NCBI GenBank assembly: GCA_014905825.1
Contig: JACGCN010000028.1
Span: forward strand, 434,001-498,000
Origin: Lyophyllum atratum
Taxonomy: Eukaryota > Basidiomycota > Agaricomycetes > Agaricales > Lyophyllaceae
Reading direction: 5' to 3'
Length of the DNA: 64,000 nt
A program made the translations under genes and the position numbers. Shown piece after piece: positions 11,265-23,400 of the stretch (position 1 is its first letter; each line of letters starts with the position of its first letter). The notes below the pieces were generated by a model, which did no database searches, was not told the DNA's origin, and saw only the letters and a list, made by a program, of their open reading frames with translations.

Positions 11265-11550
11265 GAGGAGTTACAGGGCCGTCCGACGCGAAGACGCGTC
11301 AAGCCTGCCGATAGGATTATTACGTAAGTCACGGATCAGACAGCTGATGAGGCGTTCAAAGGGCATCGATGCCAGCTCTACGTGTACCCTCGGTAGTTCA
11401 GGCAGCTCAGTTGAGGATCCAATGAAATTGTGTTAGCAGCAACCCGATACTTCAATCATCAAAAAAGAACGGCCCAGCTCTAATCACGGAGGCCGAAACA
11501 GCAGCCCACTCAGCATGCCGGAACGCAATAGATACATCTAAGCAAAAACA

Positions 11551-14500
11551 TTACAAACACACACCCATCTCCTTCCCAACCTCCTTCAAGCAAGCTCGTG
11601 CCAATGTCCGTGCATCCAACTCCACAGCGTCGGACCCTCCAAATCCAGTGTGGGTATCGGTGTCGCCGTTCACGACAACGGCAGGCTCCGTGGACGATGC
11701 CTGGGTAGGAATCACCCAAGCACATGGTGTCTTCCTCGGTATTGACGCAATCTCGCAGAGAACAGGGTAGAAATGGAACAGATGCGCGACGGAAGAGCGC
11801 TTGACGGCGTCTGAAATCACCTGTGACAGGCTCTGGGACGTGTCGATCGCTGGTTGGAGAGATGATCTTGAGTTTCGGGAGATAAATGGTAGGCTTTTGA
11901 CTTACCTGGTTGGTCAACAGCGTACTGCGTCGGATCATCTGACAGCCCAGCCCACAATGATCCGGGCCACAGCTTCAGCTCAAGGAGTTTTTGAAGAACA
12001 TAAAGCAATTCATGCTCTCGCGCTCTGCAAGTTGCTTAGTTCACATGGATACGAGGGAATTGTGACTGCCGTACCTCGGGAAAGGGAGGTTGCCGCGCAA
12101 GGCTTCATCTGCGATGTAGCCAACCAGCGTCGTCCGACATCTATTTAACAGGGAGGGCATACTTGACGCCGCTAGCCGCCGCCTTGAATGCTCTTGTTCT
12201 ACTTTGATCGAATGAGTTGGGTTTCACAACGAGGTCAACGTACTCACCATTCGTCGTATTGGAACAGATCAAGAACAGTAGATCAAAACACCAATAAGAA
12301 AAGCGTTCTCGAGGAATCAAGGACCCTGGCTCTGTGCTCCCTATTCCGTGGCGCTGGTGCACTTCAAATTCCACGACATTCCGAGAAGATTGGAGGTCCG
12401 TGGAGGAACTACTGCGGCTGATCACCTCTGAGTGCGATTGGTACAAACGGCTTCCTTGATGGAGAATCTTGGCCACCTGGCTGACTAGGTAATCCGGAAC
12501 CCGGCTGTCTCCCAAATGGGGCGCCACGTCGATCTCCAGGGAGGCTATAAGCGCAAGGTCAAAGTTCTCTTCCGCCTCTTGCACGTCGAGCGGGAATGAT
12601 TCAGCAGCCGAACTGGGTAAAGTTGTACGACCATAAGTCTGGTGGCTGGCTTGCGCAAGGGAAAGCGACACACCAATCGGCGAGGATTCCTCCCCGGAAA
12701 ACGTCAAGCACCTGATGCCATATACCCTCGATGCGGTCCGGCGGAATACCTGGAAAAACAAATGTATGGTCAGATAAAGGGGGCATCATGCCAACAGCGC
12801 AAACAACAGACCTTGTTCAGGCTTATTGACCTGAGGGACACATTCCTTCACAATCCTTAAGAAGCTCGTCGTCGCCGTCTTCCACAGAGGTGGATCTTTG
12901 CCAAACTTCGAAGGAGCCGGACAATCATATTTCAGTTTTACCGGTATCGAGTATGCCTAGGAGAAAAGATTCTGTCAGTCAAGAAAGCTGATCGCGCATA
13001 AAACCAACCGTACAGAGAGAACTGCCTCTAGTGTCCCATCTTTATAGATATCGGCGCTATCTTTGAATCGCATGAACAGATCGACGAGCATGGGAAGTGT
13101 CTTTTTGGATATTGCTATGTACGTGATCCGTTTCTGGGGTGTTTGCGTCTTTGGTATAGGTGGCACATCGAACGCGGCAAGGAAAGGCAATGTCGCATAT
13201 TCGGAGAGGTCTCTCAGAACAAGAGACGGCGAGCCCGGAACCGATAAATCAACATCCTCGATAGTCTCCATTACTGCTGCCTGTATCGAACTTGGTCAAG
13301 AGACTTTATACAAAACGAAGATATGGGTCTACATACCTGGACAGGTGGAAGTGCGTCGATATCTGGTCTGTAGTCCGGAGAGTTGGGGTATGTCAAGACG
13401 CCTAACGCATATGTCAGCATTTATCAACTGTCCAGAAGATTCGAGCCCTACCTTTCAGGATCGCCATTAACCTCGTCAAGCGCTCCAAAGACCATTCATG
13501 ACCATTTATCGCCCTGCCGGCCTTCCTCGTGCTCTGAACAACATCCACAAACGCCACCAGACTCTCTTGTGTAAACGGCGGATGGGACCGAGACTCATCA
13601 CCCGTCGTCGGTGTCTGGCTACCTGAGCGTCGTATCACAGCTCCACCCAACACATCAATAGTCTGCCACACCCGCTCCAGCACCTCGGAGACAATAGGCG
13701 GAAGGTCAAGGGTCGGCGACACTTTCACGGCCTTCTCCAAGCAGCGCAACGCCGGCGCGCTTATCACTCTGCTGTCCAGGAGGACGGAATCCTGTATATG
13801 CGTGACGAACACGTCCCACGCCTTGGAGAACGATTCAAGCTGCATGATCTTCGGCGCAAGGAACTCGTGTAATATCGAGCCAATAGAATGAAGGGCCAGG
13901 ATCTTCGATTCATCCCAACTCTGCGCTGCTGACGCATCAGCGGGGCCAATACTCGACAAACGGCGGATCTCCGCGGTGAGCGAGTCGAGTAGGGAGAAGG
14001 TGACTTTCCAGATACACTGATCCCACGTCTCGAGGCTAAGCGTCGACCCATACAATTGCATCGTCCGGAACAGCGTCTGAATCGCGCCGTCTCGCACTTC
14101 CTGCCTCGGGTCCGTACAAAGTCCCAGGACTTCCAGAAGGAGGAACATCCACAGCTCGCTGTACTCAGGCTCATCGTCCGCATTCTTCCGCTTTGACTGT
14201 ATGGCATCCGAGACGCTCCAGAGCAGACTCGCCGCCGCCGTCAACGCAATATTCGTGTCTGCCTGGCGGCCGAACTGGCCTAGGGTACTGATGCACAGCC
14301 GAAGGTGCTCCGGCGAAAGCGAGGTGACGGAGTCGCATACGAGTGTCAAGGACTGAAACGCGATCTTGACCAACGCGGTGTAACTCTTCTCGCTGGGGTT
14401 GCCCAGGCCCAGTGGCAACGGCTTGCTCCGCATGGATGCCGGCGATGGCGGCGTACTCAGCATGGACACGGAGTCAAGCGAGGGCGAGCGTAGGGGCGGG

Positions 14501-17500
14501 CTGGGCCGACACACACTCTCGAGCATCTGGAAGATGGTCTCCCAGCCGACGACCAAGGTATGTCCAGAGGCCTGCAGAATCTGGTGCAGCGTCTCCAGGC
14601 CCATGCGGCGAAGCTCCACGCTCGTGGTCGTGCCCGCCAAAGCGGAGGGGTCGGATACCACTTGCTGTGCCAGCACATCGAGCACGCGTCGCTGAACCTG
14701 AGCCTGTAGGTCGCCGGTTGACGTCAGGTTTCTGGGTACGACGACGAGGATTTCATCGAGGACGCTGGCAGCCTGCATACGAATTGACTGCGGGGCGTAA
14801 GGCGTGTGAATGACTGAGAGAAGGTGGGTAGTAGTTGCGTCCCACGCAACATCGGGCGATCGGTAGATGAGTCGATGGATGTTGAGTAGTGAGACACCAC
14901 CAAGCTTAGTGATGCCAAAGTCTCCTGATCGCTAGATGAAGATAACCAGCTTCAGAACATAAAAAGTAAGAAAGACTGCATAAAACCCTCACCAAAGTCC
15001 GTGGTATATGAATCCCGCTCACCCTCCTCCTATGCATCGGCACACTCCTCGGCGAAAGCCCAACAACACTCGCCACATCCTCATGACTCTCCGACTCCAC
15101 CAGCGCCCCACCACCACCCCCTCCAGACTGCATCTCCACCATCTCCCCACTCAGCCTACACAGCGCATTCACGAAATGGCTATACGCCGCATCCTCCAGA
15201 TTCTTCGACGCATCAAACAGCCTTTGCACCGCTACCAGCAGCGTCTCCGGCTCCAAATCACTCAACAACGGATGCCTCTGCTGAGTCCCCGACCCCGATC
15301 CCGATCCCGAGCCCGGGCCACCCGAAAGCGACACCGACCGGCTCGCAGCCGTGCTCGTGACCCCCGCTGTACGTTTCCCCACCGCCCCCGCCTTGGACGT
15401 CAACACATAATCCGCATTCTGCAACACCTCGAGCACTCCAAACCAACTCTCCCCAAGACTTCCCGCAAGGAACATGGCGCTGGAGATGAGCACCTTGAGG
15501 CACGCCATGTTCCGCTCCGACAGCCCCGGGGCCTGCGTCGGCGCGCTCAAGCCGAGGTTCTCCGAGAAGCTCGCGGTGGACCTCGGCGTCTGGGATTCGA
15601 CGTAGGAGTCGAGGGAGGAGACGACGCGAGCGGGGACGGCGAGCTTGGCGAGACTCGTCAGGAAGGCGTCGCGCGGTGTGGTCAGGGCGAGCATGCCGGC
15701 GACGTTGGTGAGGGCCTGGTAGCTCGCCAGGACCTCCACGAAGAGCTCGTCGGAGAGGTTGGTTGAGATGATGAAGGAGATGGCAGCGAGGAGGGCGGGC
15801 CAACTGCTCGCGATGACGTCGCGGACTATGCAGAGTTGTTTGATAGATGGGTCGTCCTTGGGGAGGGATTCGACGTTGAGGGCTGGGGGTGCGCGGACAA
15901 CGGTCTCGCCTGCTGCTTTGGGTCTCTGGATGACGATTGAGGTATAGATGGGACCGGTAAACGTAGCGAGTCCGTCACAAAGCGATACGAGGCACTGCAC
16001 AGCAAGGAGATAGATATATGACTCAGGGATTGGAGGAGAGTCGGCCTTGTCGAGTTGGTCTATGCTATGAAGGTCTTATCAGCCGCGAAATAGAAGGGAT
16101 GGCCAGACAACACACCATTGAAGTTTCATCGCAGACCCATGCACACTCAGCCCCCCAGTCGACCCCATCATCCCAACGACCCCAGAAACAGTAGCGCTGG
16201 CTGCGGTAGCGACACGCCCCGCCATGCCACCCATATCCAGGCTATACGTAGAACCCGTGTGCTCACTGGAGACGCCCAAGCCGGCCATCTGTGAACTGAC
16301 GCCGAGCAGCGCTGGTTTCTCGGTAATGAGCCTCTTCAGCGCCGTAACGAGGGACGCGAACACCTTGGAACCTGTGTCCTGCGCATCATAGCGGTCCCAG
16401 ACGCTTCGCATGAGTTCGGCATCGCTACATAAGCTGTAGATGTGGTATGTCAGCTGTGAAAGGCAATTGATACATGGTGAAAGGTATGCACCCTCTCATT
16501 ATCTCCATCGCGAGGACTTTCATCCACAAGGGCCGCGCGTGATGTTGAGCGTGGTCGCTGTCGCCATCGTCGGAAAAGATCTTGATGAGGAGCATTAGAA
16601 AGACCTCGGACTCGGTAGTGAGTTCGGCGGAGAATTGCTTCAGTAGGAGGAAGACGACGCGTGTGCATCGAAGGGTGAGAGGAAACACGGGACGGTCGGA
16701 GAGAGATTTAAGTAGCAGGGGGCACAAGTGGTGTTGGATGAGGAGAATGAGTTCGGGGTGCTGATTATGCGTAGTCAGTCATGCGTCAACCATGTGTCGT
16801 GCGAAAAAGACATACTTTTCGGAAGTGAGAATGGTAGTTGGTCAATACACTTTCGATTAGTTCGAGAGCGAAAGTCTTGTGAAGGGACTCTAGCTTCAAG
16901 AGATGGGGCTTCTCTGAGTTGGCGAGTAAACAGAGATCTTCAAAGACCGAGAACGCGTCCATAGTAGATGGTCCGAGGAGCTTAGTTGTCCCATCGGGCA
17001 GCTTGACTTCAGACATGTCTTGGCCCTCGACGTCCTCCATGCCATCCTCTACGACCATCTTATCCACAACAAACATGACCAGCTGTCGCAGGGTGGCAGC
17101 AGCGGTCGACGAGACGACAGCAATTTTGGACTCTTGGAGCTTAAAACATAAAAGGAGTGCCTGTGAAAAGATACGTCAGACATAACCAACGACAATTGAG
17201 GCTTTCATACATCACCGAGTAGAGAGCCATGGATGGCAGGGAAGTTTGGTATAAGGGAGACGAGCGTTTGCAGAATCCTCAGCTGGATATCGACCCCCTG
17301 GCTCATGGCATCGCTCAACGTTTTGGTTATCAAAGGTACAGCGGAATGTGGGATGGCTTTGAGGGCAATCAACCGTTGCAGAGAGCCCAACGAGATAGCG
17401 ACCACTTTCGCGTTCCTCGTTGCGCATCCCATGAACACGGGGCGCAGTAGATCCTGGGATTGCGGGCCATCTTCAAGGCTGAGCTTCAGTCGAAAAGCTT

Positions 17501-17789
17501 GGACAATATTTTGCATGGAAACACGCACCAGAGGCTAAGTTCTGGGTCGCCTGTTCCGGCGATGCCCTGAGGATTGCGAGCGACTTTTCAGCTGCCTTTC
17601 CTTGACAGGTTCAGCTCCCCATTCCTCCAGTATCACACAATCCAACCCTCACCTCTCGAATTTCGGGGTGCTTCCTCCTAGTCTCGCTAGCTAGAGACTG
17701 TTTGAAAACGTCAGACTTCGTGGCATAAGATAAATGGCCAGCGACGTAAGTACCTGCAGCTCAGTTACCAAGAAGGCAAGAGAGCTCAT
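11551..17789 (-). CDS. MON2: MON2 homolog, endosome-Golgi trafficking scaffold
   Basis: Large HEAT-repeat relative of Sec7-type Arf GEFs lacking the Sec7 domain; with Dop1 it acts at the trans-Golgi/endosome. Seventeen exons (minus): 17789-17754, 17697-17653, 17595-17529, 17497-17211, 17160-16816, 16760-16492, 16433-16116, 16064-14993, 14931-13452, 13401-13337, 13280-13014, 12956-12812, 12749-12674, 12612-12248, 12192-12075, 12024-11906, 11849-11551. The sum is 5,373 nt, or 1,790 residues, close to fungal Mon2 size. Landmarks: SETRRKHPEIREAAEKSL near the start, RPVFMGCATRNAKV and VDIQLRILQTL in the DCB region, LMRSVWDRYDA, and the C-terminal VAHLFHFYPVLCEIASIPRK. The intron between exons 3 and 4 would be only 31 nt; that join is the least certain. 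Residues 400-750 contain low-complexity Gly/Ser stretches. Confidence 0.92.
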
Positions 17790-18330
17790 CGTCCCGATTC
17801 CTATTCAAGATGGAGGTAGAGGACAAGGCGAACAATCTTAGACCACAGAGTTTCTAACGCTCATTGAACGCTCATGCCATCTTACTCGACGTCGAGTTCA
17901 GCATTTCATCACCGTCAAATGTCACGTGACACGCCCGCAACGTCCAACACCATGACGTTCACGTCGCGTCCACGTCGTCCCTCTCGTTTTCATGCAAGGT
18001 TAGACGCGGTCAAGAAACATGCTCGCATACCCTTGAGCATTACCTAGGCGCGGCAGAGTGGCCGAGCACACTCGATCCCGACCAAATTCTCCAGGACACA
18101 CGAGGCTACATAACCAATCCAACCTCCGAGTCAGCGACTTCAAGTCTAGTCTCTTCTACACAGATAACATCAGTCATTCCTTCATTCTACGCAGAGACTT
18201 GAAGGCATCTTACTCCGCGCATTGTCGTCTATGTAAATCCATCTTTCTCAAAACTGGCGACTACAAGATGATCACAAGCGCGATTGAGTATGACCACCCA
18301 ACAGCTCAACATGGCAAAAAATAAGCATAC
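17790..18330. other. Intergenic, MON2 upstream region
   Basis: About 540 bp between MON2 and the Gly-rich tandem array. A stretch near 18045-18065 (GCAGAGTGGCCGAGC) looks like the start of a Ser/Leu tRNA, but no matching T-arm or acceptor stem follows. No gene called. Confidence 0.5.
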
Positions 18331-18933
18331 CTTAGTGCCTTGACTGAACACTCCCCTTTCAGCCCCTAAACATCGATAGCTAGAAAGAAAAGGGGGTGGA
18401 TTCGTTCGAGGACGTGAGTGGGTCCTTGCAGTCATGATTCGTACTGAACACTGCCTTTCCAGCCCCTAAACACGGCGAATGACGTCCTCGGTGGTCCTCG
18501 CCTCAAATCGACGAAATTTTAGGTATAGTGGGCAATGACTTATGTGGGATATGTCTAAGGTAAAAATAATTAGGAGACGAACATCATATACTTGACTAAC
18601 TCATTGCAAGCAGTTGACGCGTCGAATCGATGCGACCAGGATGCGGCGGCAACTTTGTGTCGTAGTGTGCCTGGCCATTCCAGATGAAATGTGTGTGTTC
18701 AAGCAATGGACATAACTTCAACTGAGAGACAAATCGGAAGGATTTCCATGTAGCGCATTGTATGAAGGTCCGTGGCTACTTTCCCTGGCTTCAAGTTCTA
18801 CGATCAACCCTATTCTCACAGACACTCCTGCTGAAGAATGGTGCACTACACATGCCATGCGGCGGACTCCTCTTCCCAATGACCCACTTGGTCGTTCTTG
18901 ATGCTATTGACGCTCTGAGCCCCTTTACTACGT

Positions 18934-18940
18934 CTATAAA
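18934..18940 (+). promoter_or_regulatory. TATA box of Gly-rich gene A
   Basis: CTATAAAAGGGCCCTCTCGA, identical in all three units (TATAAAA at 18934, 25882 and 28446), about 132-141 bp upstream of each ATG. Upstream CCCCT elements resemble fungal stress-response (STRE) motifs. A strong TATA box suggests high inducible expression. Confidence 0.7.
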
Positions 18941-19074
18941 AGGGCCCTCTCGACATCGTTTTTTGACATTCCACATCTCCCACTCACCCATTCGCTCACC
19001 CACTTATCGCTGCATCAACGATCCTCACCACACATTTTTCACAAATCACCAAAACTCGACTCTCAATCACAATA

Positions 19075-19765
19075 ATGAAGTTCCAAATCTTTGTCATTTC
19101 AGCCCTCCTCGGCGTAGCCATCGCCAGTCCCATTGCAGCACCCAATGGTGCCAACTCCGAATTCGCAAGGGCGATCGATATGGAGGTACGTTACCTTTTC
19201 GCCGTCCCATTTATAATATACTAATCCTTCTGCGCTTTAGGTCAGGGGAACTTCCTCGAATGGCGGTGGAAATGGGGGCAACGGCGGAAATGGTGGAAAT
19301 GGCGGTAATGCCGGCAATGGCAACGGGGGTGGTGGAAATGGCGGAAATGGTGGAAATGGAGGCAATGGAGGCAACGGCGGTGGCGATGGAGGTTGGAATA
19401 GCGGCGGTGGCGGTAACGGGGGGAATGGTGGTAATGGCGGTAATGGCGGTAACGGCGGAGGCAATTGGCATGGCGGTAGCTGGAACAGTGGTGGAGGTGG
19501 AAACGGAGGAAATGGGGGCAATGGTGGTAACGGTGGTAATGGTGGGGGAAATTGGCATGGTGGAGGCTGGAATAATGGCGGCTGGAACGGTGGCGGCTGG
19601 AACGGTGGTCGTTGGAATGGTGGTCGTTGGAATGGCGGTCGTTGGAATGGTGGTGGCTGGAACGGCGGTGGCTGGAACGGCGGTGGAAACGGTGGCAACG
19701 GCGGTAATGGCGGTAATGGCGGTAACGGAGGCAACCGCCCATGGCGGTGGTCCGGACATTGGTGA
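19075..19765 (+). CDS. Secreted Gly/Asn/Trp-rich repeat protein A
   Basis: Exons 19075-19185 and 19241-19765 give 211 residues. The 55-bp intron has a CTAAT branch-like site. Residues 1-17 or so (MKFQIFVISALLGVAIAS) form a signal peptide, followed by a short linker ending in EVRG. The rest is low-complexity: long (GGN)n tracts broken by GGNWHGG and WNSGGG, then a block of WNGGG/WNGGR repeats and a basic-aromatic end RPWRWSGHW. It resembles secreted structural glycine-rich proteins, perhaps of wall or extracellular matrix; that is inference. Other reading frames are also open because the codons are all GGN/AAY, so long frames on either strand here are artefacts. Confidence 0.82.
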
Positions 19766-20486
19766 AAGGATGTACAGGTGTTCATCGAGGAGATAGGCTC
19801 AGATATGTTATCATCAGTTTCCAAATACAAACCTTCATCGTTAAAACACTCAATGGGTTTTAATCACGCAACATATGTTGTACATCGAGTCTATGCGGAT
19901 GCGTGACCAATATTGAAACTTCATCATTTCCGCCTCTTTTCTCAATAATCTCCCAACCTTGACTGAACTTGTCATTTTTTTTCTGCCAAAGCATTGAGAC
20001 CTATTGAAGGATTTTACATCTAATTTCGATATTGTTACTTCCGGTGTTGAAACCTACTGTCAACTTTAACGCGTAGCATCACACGGAAACACCCGTAACA
20101 TCTCTTCTGAAAGCTGAAGCAGGTCAATCTTACTGTCAAATCCCGTATTTATCAATTATCTGCTAGAGCCCAACAAGATTATAAAGAATAGCGAGATATA
20201 ACATATATACCGTAACCAAACCGGGTATGCGCGAAGTGGTCAATGGATATCAGAAATGAAAGGATCTACAGTAGATATACGGGGCATCGTTATGACGCCC
20301 TCGGCATGGTGCTTGGAGTTGGGAAACCATGTCAAGAACGCGTTTACGCGGGCGCGACAGGCAGCTCTCAGGCCAGGGAACGGAGGGCCGATAAATGCTT
20401 CAACGCTACGGCTCTGGGGTCTTGACGGCGCTTTATGCTTCAAGCTTCAAGCTTCAGGCTCAGTGTCTGTCACGACCTCAGAGCCT

Positions 20487-20494
20487 CACGGCGC
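20487..20494. repeat. 8-bp target-site duplication, hAT copy 1 (pair at 25163-25170)
   Basis: CACGGCGC directly precedes the left terminal repeat and is repeated perfectly at 25163-25170. Eight bases is the hallmark target length of hAT transposition. Confidence 0.97.
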
Positions 20495-23400
20495 TAGTGT
20501 TGCGTAAAAAACCTCCTGGTCAGATTTTGACCGGTAAGTTACCGACATGGGTATTGGGCCTGGTTTTGTGCAGGTTCCATACCGGTAATTTACCTAAATC
20601 ACGTGGTCACGTGCCATTTTTTTGCGCAAGAAATCCTCAGTAAGACCGAGCCCTCTAGCAACAGTGGGGTAGACTCTACAAGGCGAGAACATAGTCGTCA
20701 TCCTTCCCTTCCACTTCAGCAGCCTCGTCCGATGGCATCAATACCTCTTTCTCGACCTCATTGACTACCTTGCGTGTTGAGAGGACTGATCCCAGGGACT
20801 TTGACGACATATCAACGATGCCATCTGTCACGGCCTCAAGTTCTTCTGCTGACTCCGTTGGCTCGAGCGGTTCATCGAGCCATTTGTCATCGACGTCGTT
20901 TTCGTTTGGTGGATCTTCTTTCTCGGGCTTCTTCCTCTGGCTACCAGCCTTCGCATCAAAGCTCGCTGATGGATCAGGATTGGAGTGTTTGCGCGGCTAA
21001 AGAAAGCAGGGTTTCAGTGACTTGGAAGGCTCAAGGGAACCGAAACGGCCCTGGTAATTACCTTCTTTTCTGTCGCATAGTACTGCCGAATTTGAGTCAT
21101 GGCCACCATCGAACCAACTGAGAGCTGTGAACGATATGCCGGAGTCATCCATGTAAAGGTCGAAACTGTCCGCTCTTCGGCCATCGAGTTGACACGGACA
21201 GCATGAATTTTGATCGCAAGAACCTAAGACATCAACATACATTGAAAGTGAGGGAAATCAACGAGCGACGCACTGGAAGGACATCTGCAAATTCTTGGCC
21301 CTCAATCGACCTCCACCAACCCATCACACCACTCGCGATGTTGTATGGTTGATTGTATGGGTATTGACGACGTGCGTACCTCTGAACTTCTTGAAGAAGT
21401 TGTTTCCTAAACCCTGTTCCCAAGCCCTTCCATTTCGTGAGGCTAGGTTTTGAACCATGCTGAATTTCGTCTGCAGCGGCACTTGAGAGAAAATTGACGA
21501 CGCGCTTGAAGATGGTGGGGTAAAGAATACCGGTGTAGTCGACATTGTACGTAGAAGCAGGAACAGTCAATTCGCGCTTGAAGACATCCGAATCGAGATA
21601 CACTTGTGAGAATTTCGTAGCAAGGGAAGTAAGGATAAAGAATAACTTTACACAAGAACGTCGCACGTACATGGATGGAGGTAGGTTCCTGAAAGATAGA
21701 CATCTGCGCTGTCTGATAAATTCCCGTCGCCAAGGATCTGGTTGTGCCGATGGTTGAGTATGCCAATGATTTCGTTCTGAACATTGCGCGGGATAGCCTG
21801 GGCTGGATCACGCAGGACTCGAAGTGTTGCTTGAAGCATTGCGTGCCAATAAACAAAGACGTCACCCGGTGCTGCCTCATTTGCTTCGAGATATGTAAGG
21901 GCCTTAATGGCTGGCTGTCCAATGTCAACCAGTTGCCCAAGCCCCGTCTCGAACTTGAAGGCGGCTGGGGAAAGTCGTCCGTTGAACTCGGTAAAGGAAT
22001 CAGAAATTTCCTGCATGGTGTAGTTATGAGAACGATCTTTGTGATGCCTAAATACGCACTGCCAAATCAAACTTCCCCTTTGTAACTACCTTTTTGAGAG
22101 CCGGGATGTTCCTCTGAACAGATCGCGCAGAGAGAATGATGGATCCGAAGCGTGTCTTTCCGATGGCTTCAAGACCACGTCCAATCCCGAGTCGAGCTCT
22201 TGCATCGTCGAGTTCGGCAGTACCGCAGTGGGAGATGTGGATTTTGGCGATAACACCACGTACAACAAGAATAATCTGTGGTACATACAATCAATGCAAA
22301 GCATGTCGTTCAGACGAGTTCCTTCAAACTAGTCATTGAACATACGTGCTTGAAGTAGTCAATGCGAACTATGTCCTTGATCGTGTTCGAGAAATGATGG
22401 CAGATGTCCGCTAAGTTGAATAAGGTTGGGATCAAGTCTACAAGTAGGGTCCGGGATAGACGAGTATTTCCTGTGCTGTCGGAGACGACAGAGCAGAATC
22501 GAGGACGGCCAATCTTGTCCATAATCTGGGAGAGATAAGATGGCGATCAGATCTAGACCAACCGAGCCAAGGGTCTTACCAGGTCTTACCTCAAGGAGCC
22601 AGGTTTTCAACCACTGCGCTGTATGAGAATCCCTTGTTGCTTCTCTTCCCTCCACAAAATATACTTTCCGGCTCTTCGTCGAAATGTGAACAGTCCAGAA
22701 AGCATCACGGCCCTTCGAAGTACCGCCATCATCGGAGATAGTCAAGTCCTCTTCCTTCCTCAACTCCTCGTACATCAGATGTTGCACATTTGCAGCTTCA
22801 GCCGGAATTTGGTCCTCTTCCAGTTTGGAGCGCGATGCAGGTATGTATTTGGGGTCCATCTTATGCAGTAAATTGATCCACTGAGGCCTTGAGACAATAA
22901 AGCAAGGCAAACCCGCGGCACAAACGAGTTGGATAATCGCAAGGTCGATATCTTCATTTTTCTCTTGGCGCTTCTTGGTGTTTGCGACATGGATGTCCTT
23001 GAAGGTGACGAGTGATCCTACTTTTCCTTTCTTCGTTGCTGAAACATCGTCAGACGCACCCGCGACATCAACAGCACCATCCGGTTCAGTCTTCCGGTTC
23101 GCGACACGTTGTCCAAGTGAACGAGTGACCAAGAAATTCCTCGCTTCCTGTTGTAGTTCACGGGGTATGTAGTTGCAGCCTCGCGCATGGCGGAGTGCTC
23201 GCTGCGAAGCACGGCTTGCGTATGTAGCTCCACAGTCCTTTGCGATGCATCGATAGATGTGTGTTGACGGCTCCGATGTTCTGTAGCATTTGATCAGGAA
23301 TTTATCGATCATGCTGCTCCTCGGTGCCCCGCCCTTCGACTTCCCCATTCCCTTCGACTTCTTCTCTATTACATCAACCAAATCATTTGGGTAAATCACT

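Larger units (their letters stand above)
18331..20494 (+). repeat. Tandem unit A of the Gly-rich gene array
   Basis: First of three homologous units (A here, B at about 25163-27720, C at about 27741-29760). Each begins with AGTGCCTTGACTGA, has two copies of a CAGCCCCTAAACA element, an identical TATA region, the Gly-rich gene and a 3' flank ending in ATATACG sequence. Units are alignable through promoter, gene and 3' flank, so whole-unit duplication is implied. Outer borders are approximate. Confidence 0.8.

Noticed and set aside
15258..15803. 181-codon and 252-codon frames inside MON2 exon 8
   Set aside because: Shadow frames of a GC-rich coding exon; MON2 motifs are in the other frame.
18045..18120. 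Possible Ser/Leu tRNA (GCAGAGTGGCCGAGC)
   Set aside because: No T-arm GGTTCRA, no matching acceptor stem and no fitting anticodon loop follow.
19211..19830. Long minus-strand frames (Pro-rich, His/Arg-rich) over the Gly-rich gene; likewise around 26180 and 28650
   Set aside because: They mirror the GGN codon repeats of the sense gene; the signal peptide, intron and promoter support only the sense frame.
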